From contig OY282558.1 in the NCBI GenBank assembly GCA_958295665.1, positions 354,311,034 through 354,375,033 on the forward strand: a stretch of 64,000 nucleotides of DNA, given 5' to 3'. The notes under the pieces were generated by a model that made no database searches, was not told the origin of the DNA, and saw nothing but the letters and a program-made list of their open reading frames with translations. Positions 1 to 15,200 of this stretch are shown here, in pieces; position 1 is the stretch's first letter, and each line of letters opens with the position of its first letter. A program made the translations under genes and the position numbers. Source of the stretch: Tipula vernalis. Lineage: Eukaryota > Arthropoda > Insecta > Diptera > Tipulidae.

Positions 1-227
1 TGGATTTAGAGACAGTTTTATTTTTATTTTTTAGCGTCAAGAGAATATTATGGCAAATATGAAATAAACGAATAAGATATAGCGAATTAATTACAACAGT
101 TAGAATTATCTATACGTATTTCAATTTGCTAGTTAAATAATAAATAATTAAAGAAAGAATATACCTAGTTAGGAATTATGATGTTCGCCTTCCCAGGATC
201 CTCAAGATCTCAATTTAGTACGTTTCT

Positions 228-233
228 TTTATT
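228..233 (-). promoter_or_regulatory. Poly(A) signal of NAGK
   Basis: AATAAA on the minus strand about 42 bp beyond the NAGK stop codon. It is the first canonical signal after the gene. Positions 1-227 beyond it hold no recognisable gene. Confidence 0.5.
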
Positions 234-274
234 TTTGTACATTTTATATTTTTTATCACAAACAAATTAGGTAA

Positions 275-3200
275 TCATTTAGTTCCATTCATGGTGGGTT
301 TCTGCTGCGCATATTGATGGAAAACTTGGTAATTTTTGGTATAGTCGCGAGGTAAATCGAAGTTTATTGAATCGGCAGCCAAGTAAACAGCCCCCATTGC
401 CATTTTTTGTGTTAGTTGCAACAAAGTCAAACCAAATGGAATTTTATTGTTATCAAGTTCTTTGAGAAATCCGTCTTTGAGTAAATCCCAACTTTTCCAC
501 ACCGAACCAACACAAACTACATTAAGGTCGCCCGTACTGTTTAAATCGCTATGGACACTAGGAGCAAGCGCAACAATAAAACGAGCCAAAATACTTCCAG
601 CGTCCCGAAAAATTTTTATACACAATTGATCTCCATCTTTAGCCGCCTTCGCCAACAGTTTACAGAGCCCGGCAAAAAATGATTTGTTAAAGTTACTGTA
701 GCAGGAATCCAATAAATCATGCCGACTTTCCACCTTGAAATGCGTCTTGATCAAGCTCCATGCCACTTTTGTTGGGTACGGTGATTTTACTAAATTATCC
801 TCATCGTCGAATACTGTTTTAATTGCCTCGCGAGCAATCCACCAAGCACTACCCTCATCGCCCAGCATATGTCCCCAGCCACCACAATTTTTAGTCGACC
901 CGTCTGGATTTCGTAAAAATGCATTTGAACCAGTACCCGAAATTAAAACCATTCCACCGAGTGCAGAGGCCGTAGCAATACTCCCAATAGTATCACTACA
1001 TACAACATAATGTTCGGCTGCCGTTGGATACGACTGTTGAAACTCCTGCTCAATTTTTTTATTTGAGGATTCCTAAAATTTAAAAAAAAAAAACATGCAT
1101 TTTAAATTTACTCCAGGTATAACTGGATGATCACCTCACTCACTTGTTCGCAACCGCTCAAACTTAAACCGAGGGCACATAATTTCGTTGAAATTGGTAT
1201 ACCCGCCGCAGTTTTAGCATTATTAACCATTTCTGATATAAGTTCACCACATTTTGGAATTCCAATTAGATGATGATTTGTTCCTGGACCCTGTACCGAT
1301 GCAATAATTTCACCTTTCTCATTACAAATCACTAATTCGGATTGTGTTGCTCCTCTGAAATTTGGAAAAATAAATTGATTAGATCAGTAAAATGATTTCT
1401 TTATTTTTACAAATATAGATTTCGTTATTTGCGTCAGTTTATTGTAAGAAGAGTTCCAGATGAAAAATAAATCACAATAATATTCAGATAACCTAGTTTA
1501 ATAAACAAATGTCTCGTTATTTAGTAAATGACTTTTAATTGACATAAATTGTTACAATTGATGGGATATGCGACGACAAGAACTGTAATCAAATTTAATT
1601 TATTTATGTTGAATGGATTGGAGATCCGGAACTTTATTTAATTTCCTTTAAAAACTTCTCATTGCCTTGCAGTAGAATACAAAATATACATTTCGAAATT
1701 AATACTGGCAAACGTACATTCAAATTATGCACTATCAATTTAAAATCGAAAAAACTTGTATTTCAACAATTCAAGGTAAGGTAACTCAATATGTTTTTGC
1801 TTCTTTTATTTTAAATTTCGTGGGCTTGGCTGTGTTCAAGAAAAAAGAAACAATTTTAAGTTTTCCCATTTTATCGTTAGTAAGTTAAACAAGAAAATGA
1901 TTGTCAATTTAATTGTTATTAATTATTTACTTAAGCAAAAATTAGGTACCTATTTTATGTTATAGGAAATTGAAATTGGGTTTGTACGTCTAAGTAGTTT
2001 AAAGTGGAACATTTTAAGCTGAAATTTACTTATATTTGTCTATAAAAATATAAAGCTCATAAGGCAAAAGCAAATAATTCATCTTATCAGTAATTATATT
2101 TATCAGTACGACCTTAACAATGGAATCGCTGTATAAGAAAATAATAGAACAAAATGTCTCCTTGTTCAACAAAGGTATTTTCCACAAGTTTTTTATATTT
2201 AAATAAGCTCAAAATGATTTGCAAAGAGAACTTATAAAATTGATATTTAAGATCATTGAACCAAGGGTAGTTATTATTGTATAATCTGTAAATATATATA
2301 ATGTACTCCGCCAAATAGTACGTAAAGTGTTGGTATACATAAAAATCAACACAATCCCCCAAAAAATCTTAAAATTACATAATTTTTTAATTTTTTCGAT
2401 CACCTTCAAGTGAAACAACTTTCATTCGACTTTTATTTATTAATAATCACAAAAAAAAACCAAAAGCGCAAACTAAAATTTAAGACGAAATGAATCTGAA
2501 AATGTTAAGTAATTTAAGTTTGGTATGATAGAGTGGCCGACATACAATAATAATATTGTATTCTTTCTTTAGGTTCGTGACCTATAATTTTATAAAAAAA
2601 AATGTTTTGCTTATTTATTTGCCCCAAATTAACAAAAAGCCAAACAAAGTACATAATACGCGTAAAATTGTTGGGTTAAGCAAGTTCATCTAATTTTAAT
2701 TGAAGTCTTTTAAATTGATAAAAAAGAGAAATGGCAAATTATTTGTTTGTACTATTAAATAAAAAAAGATAACAAAATTAAATTAAATTAAATAAATGCG
2801 AACTTAATTCAAATGGCCTCTTTTTGTAGGGTGAATTATAACATAGTGATTTATCGTAATATGATAATAATCAGCACGTTTTTCAGCTATATTTGCACTC
2901 GAGGTTGTTAACCTGCAAATCATATGGATTGGGATTCCACATCGTTTAGATTGGAAGGTGTGGTGTGTGAAATGAAAGAAAGGGTTTTCAAAGTTGATTG
3001 ATTGATCTCGACCTACGGTCTCGGGCTGTAACCAAGCAACGTGCTTTCGAAAAATATAATAAAATTATTGCCTTGGGATATTACTGCTGAGAATTCTATT
3101 AACCAGCTTGCTCGAGTTTGGATTTAAACCCAAGGATTTTATAAAGTTAAAAATATTTCAATTCGATAGTAGAAAAAGAGAAATTTCCTTTTATCATTTG

Positions 3201-6200
3201 AGTTAAATACCTATGTAGCTGATTCGCTAAAATGAGAGGATGTAAAAACTTAGGGTTTATTTAACTTTTGGTTTAATTAAAATTTAAAATTGTAATTTTA
3301 TTGATGTGTAATAAATATTTTGTATTTTTATTTTAATTAAATTAATTGATGTAAATCAGCTTTAACACCCTTTGAATTTAGCTTCCAAATAAGAAAGAAC
3401 ACGAGGCATTGGACAAAAAATATTTTTGTTGTTGTTGTATCAATTATTTCTAAATTAATAAATTATTATTGTAAGTGAAAATTATTATTGTAAGTACCGG
3501 TTTCGAATACAGTAGGTAAGCGCCTAGTCAGACTAAACACAGACTATTCTAAACTAAACTAGTGCCCGGTATTCAAGAAAAAATTAGTTTAGTCTGTATT
3601 TAGTCAGATTAAGCACCCACCCTAACCACAGAAGAAAGATTAACCAGAATAGACATTGCGTGGATCAAATTTTTTCTTCATCTTACCTTCTTTTTTGGAC
3701 ATTGAAGTATAATTATTTTCGAATATTATGAATTTTTTGAATATTTAATACAAATTATGCTGTCAAAACAAAACTTGTCATATAATTTCACTAACTATAC
3801 CGTTAAGGATTCTCAATTTTTATTATTTCAAATAAAAACCAGTAAACCAAAGAATACATAACCCAATTTTCTTACCTTCGGCAAATCAAGGTCAAAAAAA
3901 TGAGTCCAAATTTTTCCATACAAAAACAGCGTTATGACTGTTCTGGTTAATCTTTCTTCTGTGCCCTAACTATCAAAATAAGGTTATTTTCTGGAAGGCT
4001 AAAATCCTTAACTCCTGTTAGTTTCTATCTAATCTTATTCCTTCTCCATTTTTTACTTTCCATTAAGTAGTGTTGCTTGTTTCTTTTGCAAGTCACATGG
4101 AAAATATAATTTTACATTTAGTAAAGTAAACAAAATAAAATAGCAAAAAAAAAGCGCAGCAACAGTGCAACAACAGTTCTTATTAAAATACATTCAGATT
4201 AGGTGGCTTATAGATATGCAACCAACAAGTTACAATTAGGTAGTTTAGTGAGTTAGATCATATTCCATTCAAAATTTATCATAATAACAATTGATTTACT
4301 GATTTCTTAAAGGAGTCAATATTTCTGTTCCGATATTACGTCGTAATTAGTTACATAACAAGATTCCTTTGTAGAATGCACTATTCATTGCAGCCACAAA
4401 TATAAAATTAGGCAGACGATAGTGTTCAGACGATCTGGTAACACCACTAGAAATAGAATGATTAGTAGTTAGGAATTTAGTTGCTTTATTAAGATATTTT
4501 TCACTTTATAAATTAACAATATATATGATGTATATTCTAATAACTAATCAATTTAGGGAACGGCAATTTTGATTGAAATCAAACTTGCTAAGTTACACAG
4601 TAGTACACAGTCTTTAAAAGCCTTATTCTGCAACGTTAAAATTTTCCTCATTTCGGTATCACAAACAGTTCCTCAAATGGGTAATAGATAAATTATATGG
4701 CATAAAACACGAACACTAGTAAACGAATGCGGTAAATATTAATTTTAGTTTTTTTATCAACTAACTAACAATACCGATCAAACTTAGAATGCATATGTAG
4801 ACCCAGGTAGATAGCGATCTAATTGATAGCCTCTAACCCGCTGAGCAGAGAATTCGACACTACCAAAAGTTTTTGGTAGATTATGACATTTAATATAAAA
4901 TATAAGAAATGTTGATTTTTTTCGTTTAAGCTTAGAAAGTTCAATTTCAGCGAAATAGCAATTAACGTTAGATCATGTTGCATTTCCGTTTTTATATTGG
5001 CCAATGATTCAGATTTATACCTAATAAGAGTGTGTGATCTGCAAATAACTGGATGATCCCCTTTAATTTTAGTGAAAAAATGTCATTGAAATAAAGTAGA
5101 AAACATAATCGGTGCGAGAATTAAGCTCTGCGGCACACCGAATTTCGCAGTTAGTTGATCTCTCACGCTTTCTTGATAATTTTAATTTTTACACTTTAAA
5201 AATTTTTTTTTCATATTTCATATTTATTACTTTTTCTAAATTGATTATCATTTTCGATCAAAGTTTATAGACAATTATAGAGCAAACCAATTGAACAAAC
5301 AAAAAAAAGGGTTTACAACGTAAACTTTAGGTAAATTAATTCCGATTAAAATATATTAAAACACATCAAACAAAAATAAAATTCATAAATAAATCCTCGC
5401 CTGTTAGTTTGTAAAAATACAGTCGATCCTATCATAGGTGTAAATAGCGTAATGCAACCAGGCGCAAAATAAATCAATATTCAAGAAACACAAATTATTG
5501 TAATTTTATATTTACGATTAACTTTTACCAAACATTATACGTTATCTCAAACAATTATTGAATTTAAACAATTTCACTTTTAATTCCGATTAAAATATAT
5601 TAAAACACATCAAACAAAAATAAAATTCATAAATAAATCCTCGCCTGTTAGTTTGTAAAAATACAGTCGATCCTATCATAGGTGTAAATAGCGTAATGCA
5701 ACCAGGCGCAAAATAAATCAATATTCAAGAAACACAAATTATTGTAATTTTATATTTACGATTAACTTTTACCAAACATTATACGTTATCTCAAACAATT
5801 ATTGAATTTAAACAATTTCACTTTTAATTAATTAAAAAAATTAAAATTCTCAAATTATAAATGTTTGAAACTCATAAATGAATCTAACGAATGGATCGCA
5901 GCTTTCGTTTTGTGTCTAATGATGGATAGAGTACAGAAGTTAACGCTACTAATGCTAGATACAGAGTTTTATGGAAAAACAGGACGAAGCATTACAAAAC
6001 AGTAATCTTAAAAAAAAAATTGTATAAACCCACCTTCTCAAATCGTCAAATTGATCAATTTTATTCGTTTTTTTACAATTCCTCGAAATTAGAAAAACGT
6101 TACGGAGAATAAATTGTTTATTCTTCTGCGTATTTTGATTTGTTTTGTTTAGGTTTATTTAGCCTAGAGTAGAGAATAAATACACTTTAGTAGTGTTTTT

Positions 6201-9200
6201 TTATTCGCTCCGGATAGCTGCTATCGAGAGCCGTCATATAAAATGTCGCTCCCGATAGCGCTCCGTATAAATAGGTAGAGCCAAATATTTTTTATATCAA
6301 GTTTTCGCTAAACAATTGAATTAAAAATGATAGTTTGATGTTAAATAAGTTTAGTTTACCAATAAATAGCGCGTCAAATTTAAATTTAGGCGTAGGAAAA
6401 TGACGGCCCTCGATAGCAGCTATCCGGAGCGAATAAGAAAACACTACATTTGTTGCCTAATTTTGACAAATTTCATCATAATTCTAGCTAGATACGAACT
6501 AAAACATTAGAAATGCCATCAACTGGAAAACGCGGAAATTATTTAAATGAGTCCGAGAGCCACCGCAAGATGGAATAACTATTATTGCGGTAGCCCTCAC
6601 ACTCATTCCAGAGTGCTATATTTTTTGGCTCAATACATAAATAATTAACGCGTTGTACGTAACGAAGTTTAACGTACTGTAATTGCGAAAAAAAAACTTT
6701 TTGTGCCAGATTTTCACATTTCTCGAGGAATTGGGTTACCAGGGGCCCTATTCTCGAATTCCAAATCCATTTCCCACATGTGGACATCTGTCAAAATTCA
6801 TAAAAATTGAATTTTTTCGGTACTAAGGGAATATTTCCGAATGAGTATAAGCAGGTGGAAGAAATTCCCCATATAGGAAAATGCCAATGTCCCAAGTGTT
6901 TTATATACGAATTACAATTTCCGAACATTTTGATGAATTTTGACAGATGTCCGCATGTGGAAAATGTATGTGGAATTCGAGAATAGGGCCACAGGGGTGG
7001 GTGGAATCATGAAATCCGGTTGGGAAATTTTAGCAGTAGTAAACAATTCTGTGAAAAATTTAGAATAACTTCAAAAAAAAAAAAATGGTCAAAGTTATCC
7101 AAGTTATTTTGTAACAAATCGCAATAGATTGAATACTAAACAACTTCATTGTAGTTTTTTGTGTTAATGAAAACCAATTGAATGTCAAAATATTGTTCAT
7201 ATCTTTTGTAAGAAGTGGTACAGATACAATTTTCATTTTTTTATTACAGACATTTATCAAACATCAAACTCATTTAAAGCTAAGGCGGTAATTTTTTTGT
7301 GAAAATTGAGCCCAAAATAAAAACATAAAGAGAAGACAAATTTGTAATCTCTAGGTTAAACCTTTTGCCGTTTGAGTTTATTCTGGGGTTAATTTTTATT
7401 AAAATTAAGTTATTTTAAAACATTTTACGATAGTTTCATAAAAACTGCTATTTGTTTTCCTTAACACTCAAAAAAATCTGACATATTTTAGCTGTGAAAT
7501 TATCAATCTATTAAATGAAGGTTTAACGGCAAATTTCTGATCGGTAATGAAATATTTGTCGCATAAAAATTTGTTGATCTAAATTTTTCATTGAATTGTT
7601 TACTACCCCTAAAATTTACCGTCCGGATTTCATGATTCCGCCCCTGGTCTCCAAAACATCGATTAAAAAAACGTCGTGTCCGTCCTTCTATCATTCCAGA
7701 CATACATTTTTATTATTTTTGTTTTGCCTCCCATTCTCACAAATAATGAATGTTTTAATCGAAATTTTGTACAATTATGGATTTTAGTAATCAGCAGTTT
7801 GTGTTAACTTTTAGCCCTATTCGAGTCTAGAATAGAGGAGGTTGCGGTGGAAAAGAAAACTGCCAAACAGATTTTCTCAAAAAACGGACCTACGATTATT
7901 TTGTTATGTTGGTGATAAATGTGACAATTCATCATCATCTACCTGTTCACAAAATTTGAAGTAAATTGAAGCATTGCATGGGGGATTTTAATAAAAAATT
8001 GTTCAACTGTTTTCCGAGGTAATATCAACATTTTCGAAGAAATATTTTTCTACAGTTAATACACCTTCCAAACTCCTACAATTCTTCTATTTGTGTTTTA
8101 AGATAAAGTGAATAGGTGACCGTGCCACTTGCCTCAATCAGATGTTTTCGTGTATTTGGCCCTTAAAATTAAAGTTTTTCGATTTAAAAAATTCCATGTT
8201 TAAAATATTTAGAAGTTAATTTAATTTTATTATAACTTTACAAACTCTTCAATTTGAAGCTTCCAGCATTATTGTATCAAATATCAAGTACAATTACTTA
8301 TTCAAATTGAAGATACGATTCTGACATATTTGCTGAGACAAGAAAAATTAATCACTTTGTAAATTAATTTTATTCATGATGATCTTCAATTTTATGATGA
8401 TTTAACAATAAATACTAATTTAGTTTGTGACCTTTTACTAAATTTAGCATCACCTCACAAAATGTACGAATATATTGGATTAAAGTCCTTGTCAAAACAA
8501 GTTAACCGCTGGAGATTTTATATCTAAGCTTCATTGAATCGTTATTTCCTCGTAAGGTAAAGATGCGAATCAAAATTATAACGAATTTTTCATAGTAAAA
8601 TATATTTCTTTGAAATTGATTTTGCTATATTTAATTTACTATACAAACATACCAATACTCGATATAAGGTCGTCTGTTTCAAACTATCCATTGGAATTCA
8701 GACAATTTAATATATATTTTAATAATGACAAACTTTCGCAACACGATTATTTCTTACCTGTTTTTTTAACAAAACTAATTTTAAATAAAATCAGCCATTG
8801 TTGAATAACATTTAACTTATGTACTCACTTTTACGGTTGTCATAAATAAGCAGACAGTAATATCACGGTTATTGCCGAGAAATGCATCTTTTACAAGTGA
8901 TCCGGTTAACCTTAAGAAGTTTACTATTAAGCGTTTTCTTAAAATCTTATTTGATTTAATTTTGTCCAATAATAATTCTTATCAAAATTATAAAAATGTA
9001 TTGTAAAGTTGGTACAAATCACGAAAACTAAACACATATGTAATAATATAAATGAATAGATAAAGACCTTCTCTTTTTACATTAGTAAACGTAATAAAAT
9101 TGAGAAACTAAATTTTGGGGTAAGGCACAAGTTCAAGTTTGATATTTCAAAAGTTGTACCTAGTTGTTTTGTAAAAACTATTATTGTCATAATATGTTAT

Positions 9201-12200
9201 TACGTTTTGTGTGTTAGTAGGTTTGTTGGGTTGAAACGCGGAATGTAGTTTATAATGCCAATACCATCAGCTGATTCAAAATTAATTTGTTCTGCTGGTC
9301 AGTAAATACACTTTTTGTTTAGTTAAGCTGGTATTTTTATAAATAAACATATGCATGTACATAATATGTTTTCTATTTTACTTTAAAGTATAAAATGAAT
9401 TTTATTGTACTTATGGCAACATTTGCACTGTTGAATACTTGTCTTGTTAATAATTAATTTTATTTTCGTTAGACGATTTTAATTAATTAATATAAAATAA
9501 TAATAATTTATTAAAACGTTTTCTTAAAGAAACAGTAAATTTTACTTTTATAAATTGTACATTTAAAATGAATTAAAACAACAGTAGAAGAGTTAGTTTT
9601 CGGAGACACATCCTTTCTCAATTCCATTTGACTACAGAAGAATTTTCTAAAAACCCAATATTTTAAAACATGTCGCATACTATTAATTAAAAAAATTAAA
9701 ATTCTCAAATTATAAATGTTTGAAACTCATAAATGAATCTAACGAATGGATCGCAGCTTTCGTTTTGTGTCTAATGATGGATAGAGTACAGAAGTTAACG
9801 CTACTAATGCTAGATACAGAGTTTTATGGAAAAACAGGACGAAGCATTACAAAACAGTAATCTTAAAAAAAAAATTGTATAAACCCACCTTCTCAAATCG
9901 TCAAATTGATCAATTTTATTCGTTTTTTTACAATTCCTCGAAATTAGAAAAACGTTACGGAGAATAAATTGTTTATTCTTCTGCGTATTTTGATTTGTTT
10001 TGTTTAGGTTTATTTAGCCTAGAGTAGAGAATAAATACACTTTAGTAGTGTTTTTTTATTCGCTCCGGATAGCTGCTATCGAGAGCCGTCATATAAAATG
10101 TCGCTCCCGATAGCGCTCCGTATAAATAGGTAGAGCCAAATATTTTTTATATCAAGTTTTCGCTAAACAATTGAATTAAAAATGATAGTTTGATGTTAAA
10201 TAAGTTTAGTTTACCAATAAATATCGCGTCAAATTTAAATTTAGGCGTAGGAAAATGACGGCCCTCGATAGCAGCTATCCGGAGCGAATAAGAAAACACT
10301 ACATTTGTTGCCTAATTTTGACAAATTTCATCATAATTCTAGCTAGATACGAACTAAAACATTAGAAATGCCATCAACTGGAAAACGCGGAAATTATTTA
10401 AATGAGTCCGAGAGCCACCGCAAGATGGAATAACTATTATTGCGGTAGCCCTCACACTCATTCCAGAGTGCTATATTTTTTGGCTCAATACATAAATAAT
10501 TAACGCGTTGTACGTAACGAAGTTTAACGTACTGTAATTGCGAAAAAAAAACTTTTTGTGCCAGATTTTCACATTTCTCGAGGAATTGGGTTACCAGGGG
10601 CCCTATTCTCGAATTCCAAATCCATTTCCCACATGTGGACATCTGTCAAAATTCATAAAAATTGAATTTTTTCGGTACTAAGGGAATATTTCCGAATGAG
10701 TATAAGCAGGTGGAAGAAATTCCCCATATAGGAAAATGCCAATGTCCCAAGTGTTTTATATACGAATTACAATTTCCGAACATTTTGATGAATTTTGACA
10801 GATGTCCGCATGTGGAAAATGTATGTGGAATTCGAGAATAGGGCCACAGGGGTGGGTGGAATCATGAAATCCGGTTGGGAAATTTTAGCAGTAGTAAACA
10901 ATTCTGTGAAAAATTTAGAATAACTTCAAAAAAAAAAAAATGGTCAAAGTTATCCAAGTTATTTTGTAACAAATCGCAATAGATTGAATACTAAACAACT
11001 TCATTGTAGTTTTTTGTGTTAATGAAAACCAATTGAATGTCAAAATATTGTTCATATCTTTTGTAAGAAGTGGTACAGATACAATTTTCATTTTTTTATT
11101 ACAGACATTTATCAAACATCAAACTCATTTAAAGCTAAGGCGGTAATTTTTTTGTGAAAATTGAGCCCAAAATAAAAACATAAAGAGAAGACAAATTTGT
11201 AATCTCTAGGTTAAACCTTTTGCCGTTTGAGTTTATTCTGGGGTTAATTTTTATTAAAATTAAGTTATTTTAAAACATTTTACGATAGTTTCATAAAAAC
11301 TGCTATTTGTTTTCCTTAACACTCAAAAAAATCTGACATATTTTAGCTGTGAAATTATCAATCTATTAAATGAAGGTTTAACGGCAAATTTCTGATCGGT
11401 AATGAAATATTTGTCGCATAAAAATTTGTTGATCTAAATTTTTCATTGAATTGTTTACTACCCCTAAAATTTACCGTCCGGATTTCATGATTCCGCCCCT
11501 GGTCTCCAAAACATCGATTAAAAAAACGTCGTGTCCGTCCTTCTATCATTCCAGACATACATTTTTATTATTTTTGTTTTGCCTCCCATTCTCACAAATA
11601 ATGAATGTTTTAATCGAAATTTTGTACAATTATGGATTTTAGTAATCAGCAGTTTGTGTTAACTTTTAGCCCTATTCGAGTCTAGAATAGAGGAGGTTGC
11701 GGTGGAAAAGAAAACTGCCAAACAGATTTTCTCAAAAAACGGACCTACGATTATTTTGTTATGTTGGTGATAAATGTGACAATTCATCATCATCTACCTG
11801 TTCACAAAATTTGAAGTAAATTGAAGCATTGCATGGGGGATTTTAATAAAAAATTGTTCAACTGTTTTCCGAGGTAATATCAACATTTTCGAAGAAATAT
11901 TTTTCTACAGTTAATACACCTTCCAAACTCCTACAATTCTTCTATTTGTGTTTTAAGATAAAGTGAATAGGTGACCGTGCCACTTGCCTCAATCAGATGT
12001 TTTCGTGTATTTGGCCCTTAAAATTAAAGTTTTTCGATTTAAAAAATTCCATGTTTAAAATATTTAGAAGTTAATTTAATTTTATTATAACTTTACAAAC
12101 TCTTCAATTTGAAGCTTCCAGCATTATTGTATCAAATATCAAGTACAATTACTTATTCAAATTGAAGATACGATTCTGACATATTTGCTGAGACAAGAAA

Positions 12201-15200
12201 AATTAATCACTTTGTAAATTAATTTTATTCATGATGATCTTCAATTTTATGATGATTTAACAATAAATACTAATTTAGTTTGTGACCTTTTACTAAATTT
12301 AGCATCACCTCACAAAATGTACGAATATATTGGATTAAAGTCCTTGTCAAAACAAGTTAACCGCTGGAGATTTTATATCTAAGCTTCATTGAATCGTTAT
12401 TTCCTCGTAAGGTAAAGATGCGAATCAAAATTATAACGAATTTTTCATAGTAAAATATATTTCTTTGAAATTGATTTTGCTATATTTAATTTACTATACA
12501 AACATACCAATACTCGATATAAGGTCGTCTGTTTCAAACTATCCATTGGAATTCAGACAATTTAATATATATTTTAATAATGACAAACTTTCGCAACACG
12601 ATTATTTCTTACCTGTTTTTTTAACAAAACTAATTTTAAATAAAATCAGCCATTGTTGAATAACATTTAACTTATGTACTCACTTTTACGGTTGTCATAA
12701 ATAAGCAGACAGTAATATCACGGTTATTGCCGAGAAATGCATCTTTTACAAGTGATCCGGTTAACCTTAAGAAGTTTACTATTAAGCGTTTTCTTAAAAT
12801 CTTATTTGATTTAATTTTGTCCAATAATAATTCTTATCAAAATTATAAAAATGTATTGTAAAGTTGGTACAAATCACGAAAACTAAACACATATGTAATA
12901 ATATAAATGAATAGATAAAGACCTTCTCTTTTTACATTAGTAAACGTAATAAAATTGAGAAACTAAATTTTGGGGTAAGGCACAAGTTCAAGTTTGATAT
13001 TTCAAAAGTTGTACCTAGTTGTTTTGTAAAAACTATTATTGTCATAATATGTTATTACGTTTTGTGTGTTAGTAGGTTTGTTGGGTTGAAACGCGGAATG
13101 TAGTTTATAATGCCAATACCATCAGCTGATTCAAAATTAATTTGTTCTGCTGGTCAGTAAATACACTTTTTGTTTAGTTAAGCTGGTATTTTTATAAATA
13201 AACATATGCATGTACATAATATGTTTTCTATTTTACTTTAAAGTATAAAATGAATTTTATTGTACTTATGGCAACATTTGCACTGTTGAATACTTGTCTT
13301 GTTAATAATTAATTTTATTTTCGTTAGACGATTTTAATTAATTAATATAAAATAATAATAATTTATTAAAACGTTTTCTTAAAGAAACAGTAAATTTTAC
13401 TTTTATAAATTGTACATTTAAAATGAATTAAAACAACAGTAGAAGAGTTAGTTTTCGGAGACACATCCTTTCTCAATTCCATTTGACTACAGAAGAATTT
13501 TCTAAAAACCCAATATTTTAAAACATGTCGCATACTATTTGTTATTAAATCATAAATTTTGTTTGTTTTGGCATTGACTTTGCCATTTAGCAGGGAGGTA
13601 TTTCTATATCTGTTCCCATAATTCCCCAATTCTATCTATTTTATTGTCTTTTGTCAATCTATATAGAACTCGCAGCATCAAAATCTTTGTGTGTATGGCT
13701 CCCGATCAAAACCGGCGAGAATTCTCTCTTGGAAGGCTGCTTGGTTTGCGAACACGCAGATACGTGTTTAAAAATATCAACCAAGTGTTTAAAAATATCA
13801 ACCAAATATCAAGTGTATTAGTCACTAGGAAATCCATATAAAAAAATTTAAATTTATTCGTTTCTCAATGCCACCACATAATATTAAACCAAAGTCGATT
13901 CATATTTGAGCATTTTTACTCGCTGTGGTTTGTCATGAATTTCACGCAATCAAAGTTGATATATGTAGTTTTACAGCAATAATGTGCAAGTGATTGGGCT
14001 GGAAAAAGAATTTTTGATGGTTTTATTCTCAAAGGCTAAGTGCTATGTTTAAGGGGACATTACACCTTCAGATTTTTAAAAAACCGAAATTTTTTTTATG
14101 ATCGAATATGTTAGAATGAACGTTTTAGAACAGGATTTTAACAATATAAACATGAAAATGTCAACAAAAAATTTTTTATTGTATTTATTACGGAGCATAC
14201 TACAAAAATACTACATACAAAAAAAACAAAAATTTAACTTTAAACTCGATTATCTCGAAATGACGTTTTTCAAGTTGGCGTGCAAGATTGAGAAAAAACT
14301 ACTTATCCAATCGTTCTAAAATTTTAACACGTGGATCTACACATATTTCTACTACCGAAGGGAAAATCGGCTTTCAATTTTTTGAGTTACAACAAATTGC
14401 AGGGGACAAAAAAGCTCCATTTTCGAAAAAATGCCGCCATTTTGTTATTTTTTAGACCATTTTCTTCCTTTTAGTTCATTCCAAGGGCGATTTAATGCTG
14501 AATAAAACCCCGTTTTTTTTTCAGACGTTTCTGAGAGCAGTTCTGATGCACGCCGCGAATTTTCGGTCTTTTTGGAAAATGACCGTAGCAGACGACAAGG
14601 GGCGGAAAAAAATCTAAAAAAATTTTTTGTGTATGCTTTGACTTAAATAAAATGTCCATGGAAAGTTTCATTAAGATATCTCTTTTTATTCCATTAAAAA
14701 AAAATGTTTGAAAAAATTTCATTTTTTAAAATTTAAAGGTGTAATGTCCCCTTAATTTGATTTCATGTTATTTATTGTGCGTGTATTACGTAGCTTGTCT
14801 CTATCCCCTTTAAATCTTTTTGTGAATGAACGTGCCATTTACCTAACATAGAATTTTGGACAATCTACGTATAAACGTAAATGCATTTACCGAATTTGGC
14901 TGATTTACTCGAGAATTCGACTGCAGCTTATGTAGTAGAAAGACTAAAATTGGTTGCAAAAGAAAATATAAATAATAAAAAAAAAAAAATATTTATTTGA
15001 CGCCAAAGACCAAATAGATGTATGTATTATTAAGAAATATCAAACATTTATTAATATTTCTATGGTATCCAAAAATCAACATGGGTTCATTCGCGGACGT
15101 CCAACATTAACCAATCTTTTGCAGTTTACTGATTATATGACCGAATCTCTAACTGGAGGTTTTGGAGTCGATGTTATACACTGATCTCAGCAAAGCGTTT

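Larger units (their letters stand above)
5827..13536. repeat. 3,855-bp tandem duplication (5827-9681 and 9682-13536)
   Basis: Every landmark of the first unit recurs at +3,855. The junction CGCATACTAT|TAATTAAAA at about 9681 joins the end of one unit directly to the start of the next, with a few bases of microhomology (ATT). By eye the copies are almost identical; I noticed one substitution, AATAGCGCG near 6368 against AATATCGCG near 10223. Each unit carries the same three MITEs and no recognisable gene: the repeated frames of 60-90 codons look like chance. It lies inside NAGK intron 1. It is either a very recent duplication or an assembly artefact. Confidence 0.93.

Noticed and set aside
6539..9708. 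Five short frames repeated exactly 3,855 bp later (such as 6539-6787 and 10394-10642)
   Set aside because: Their conservation reflects the recent DNA duplication, not selection. Several overlap MITE ends, and none has a domain.
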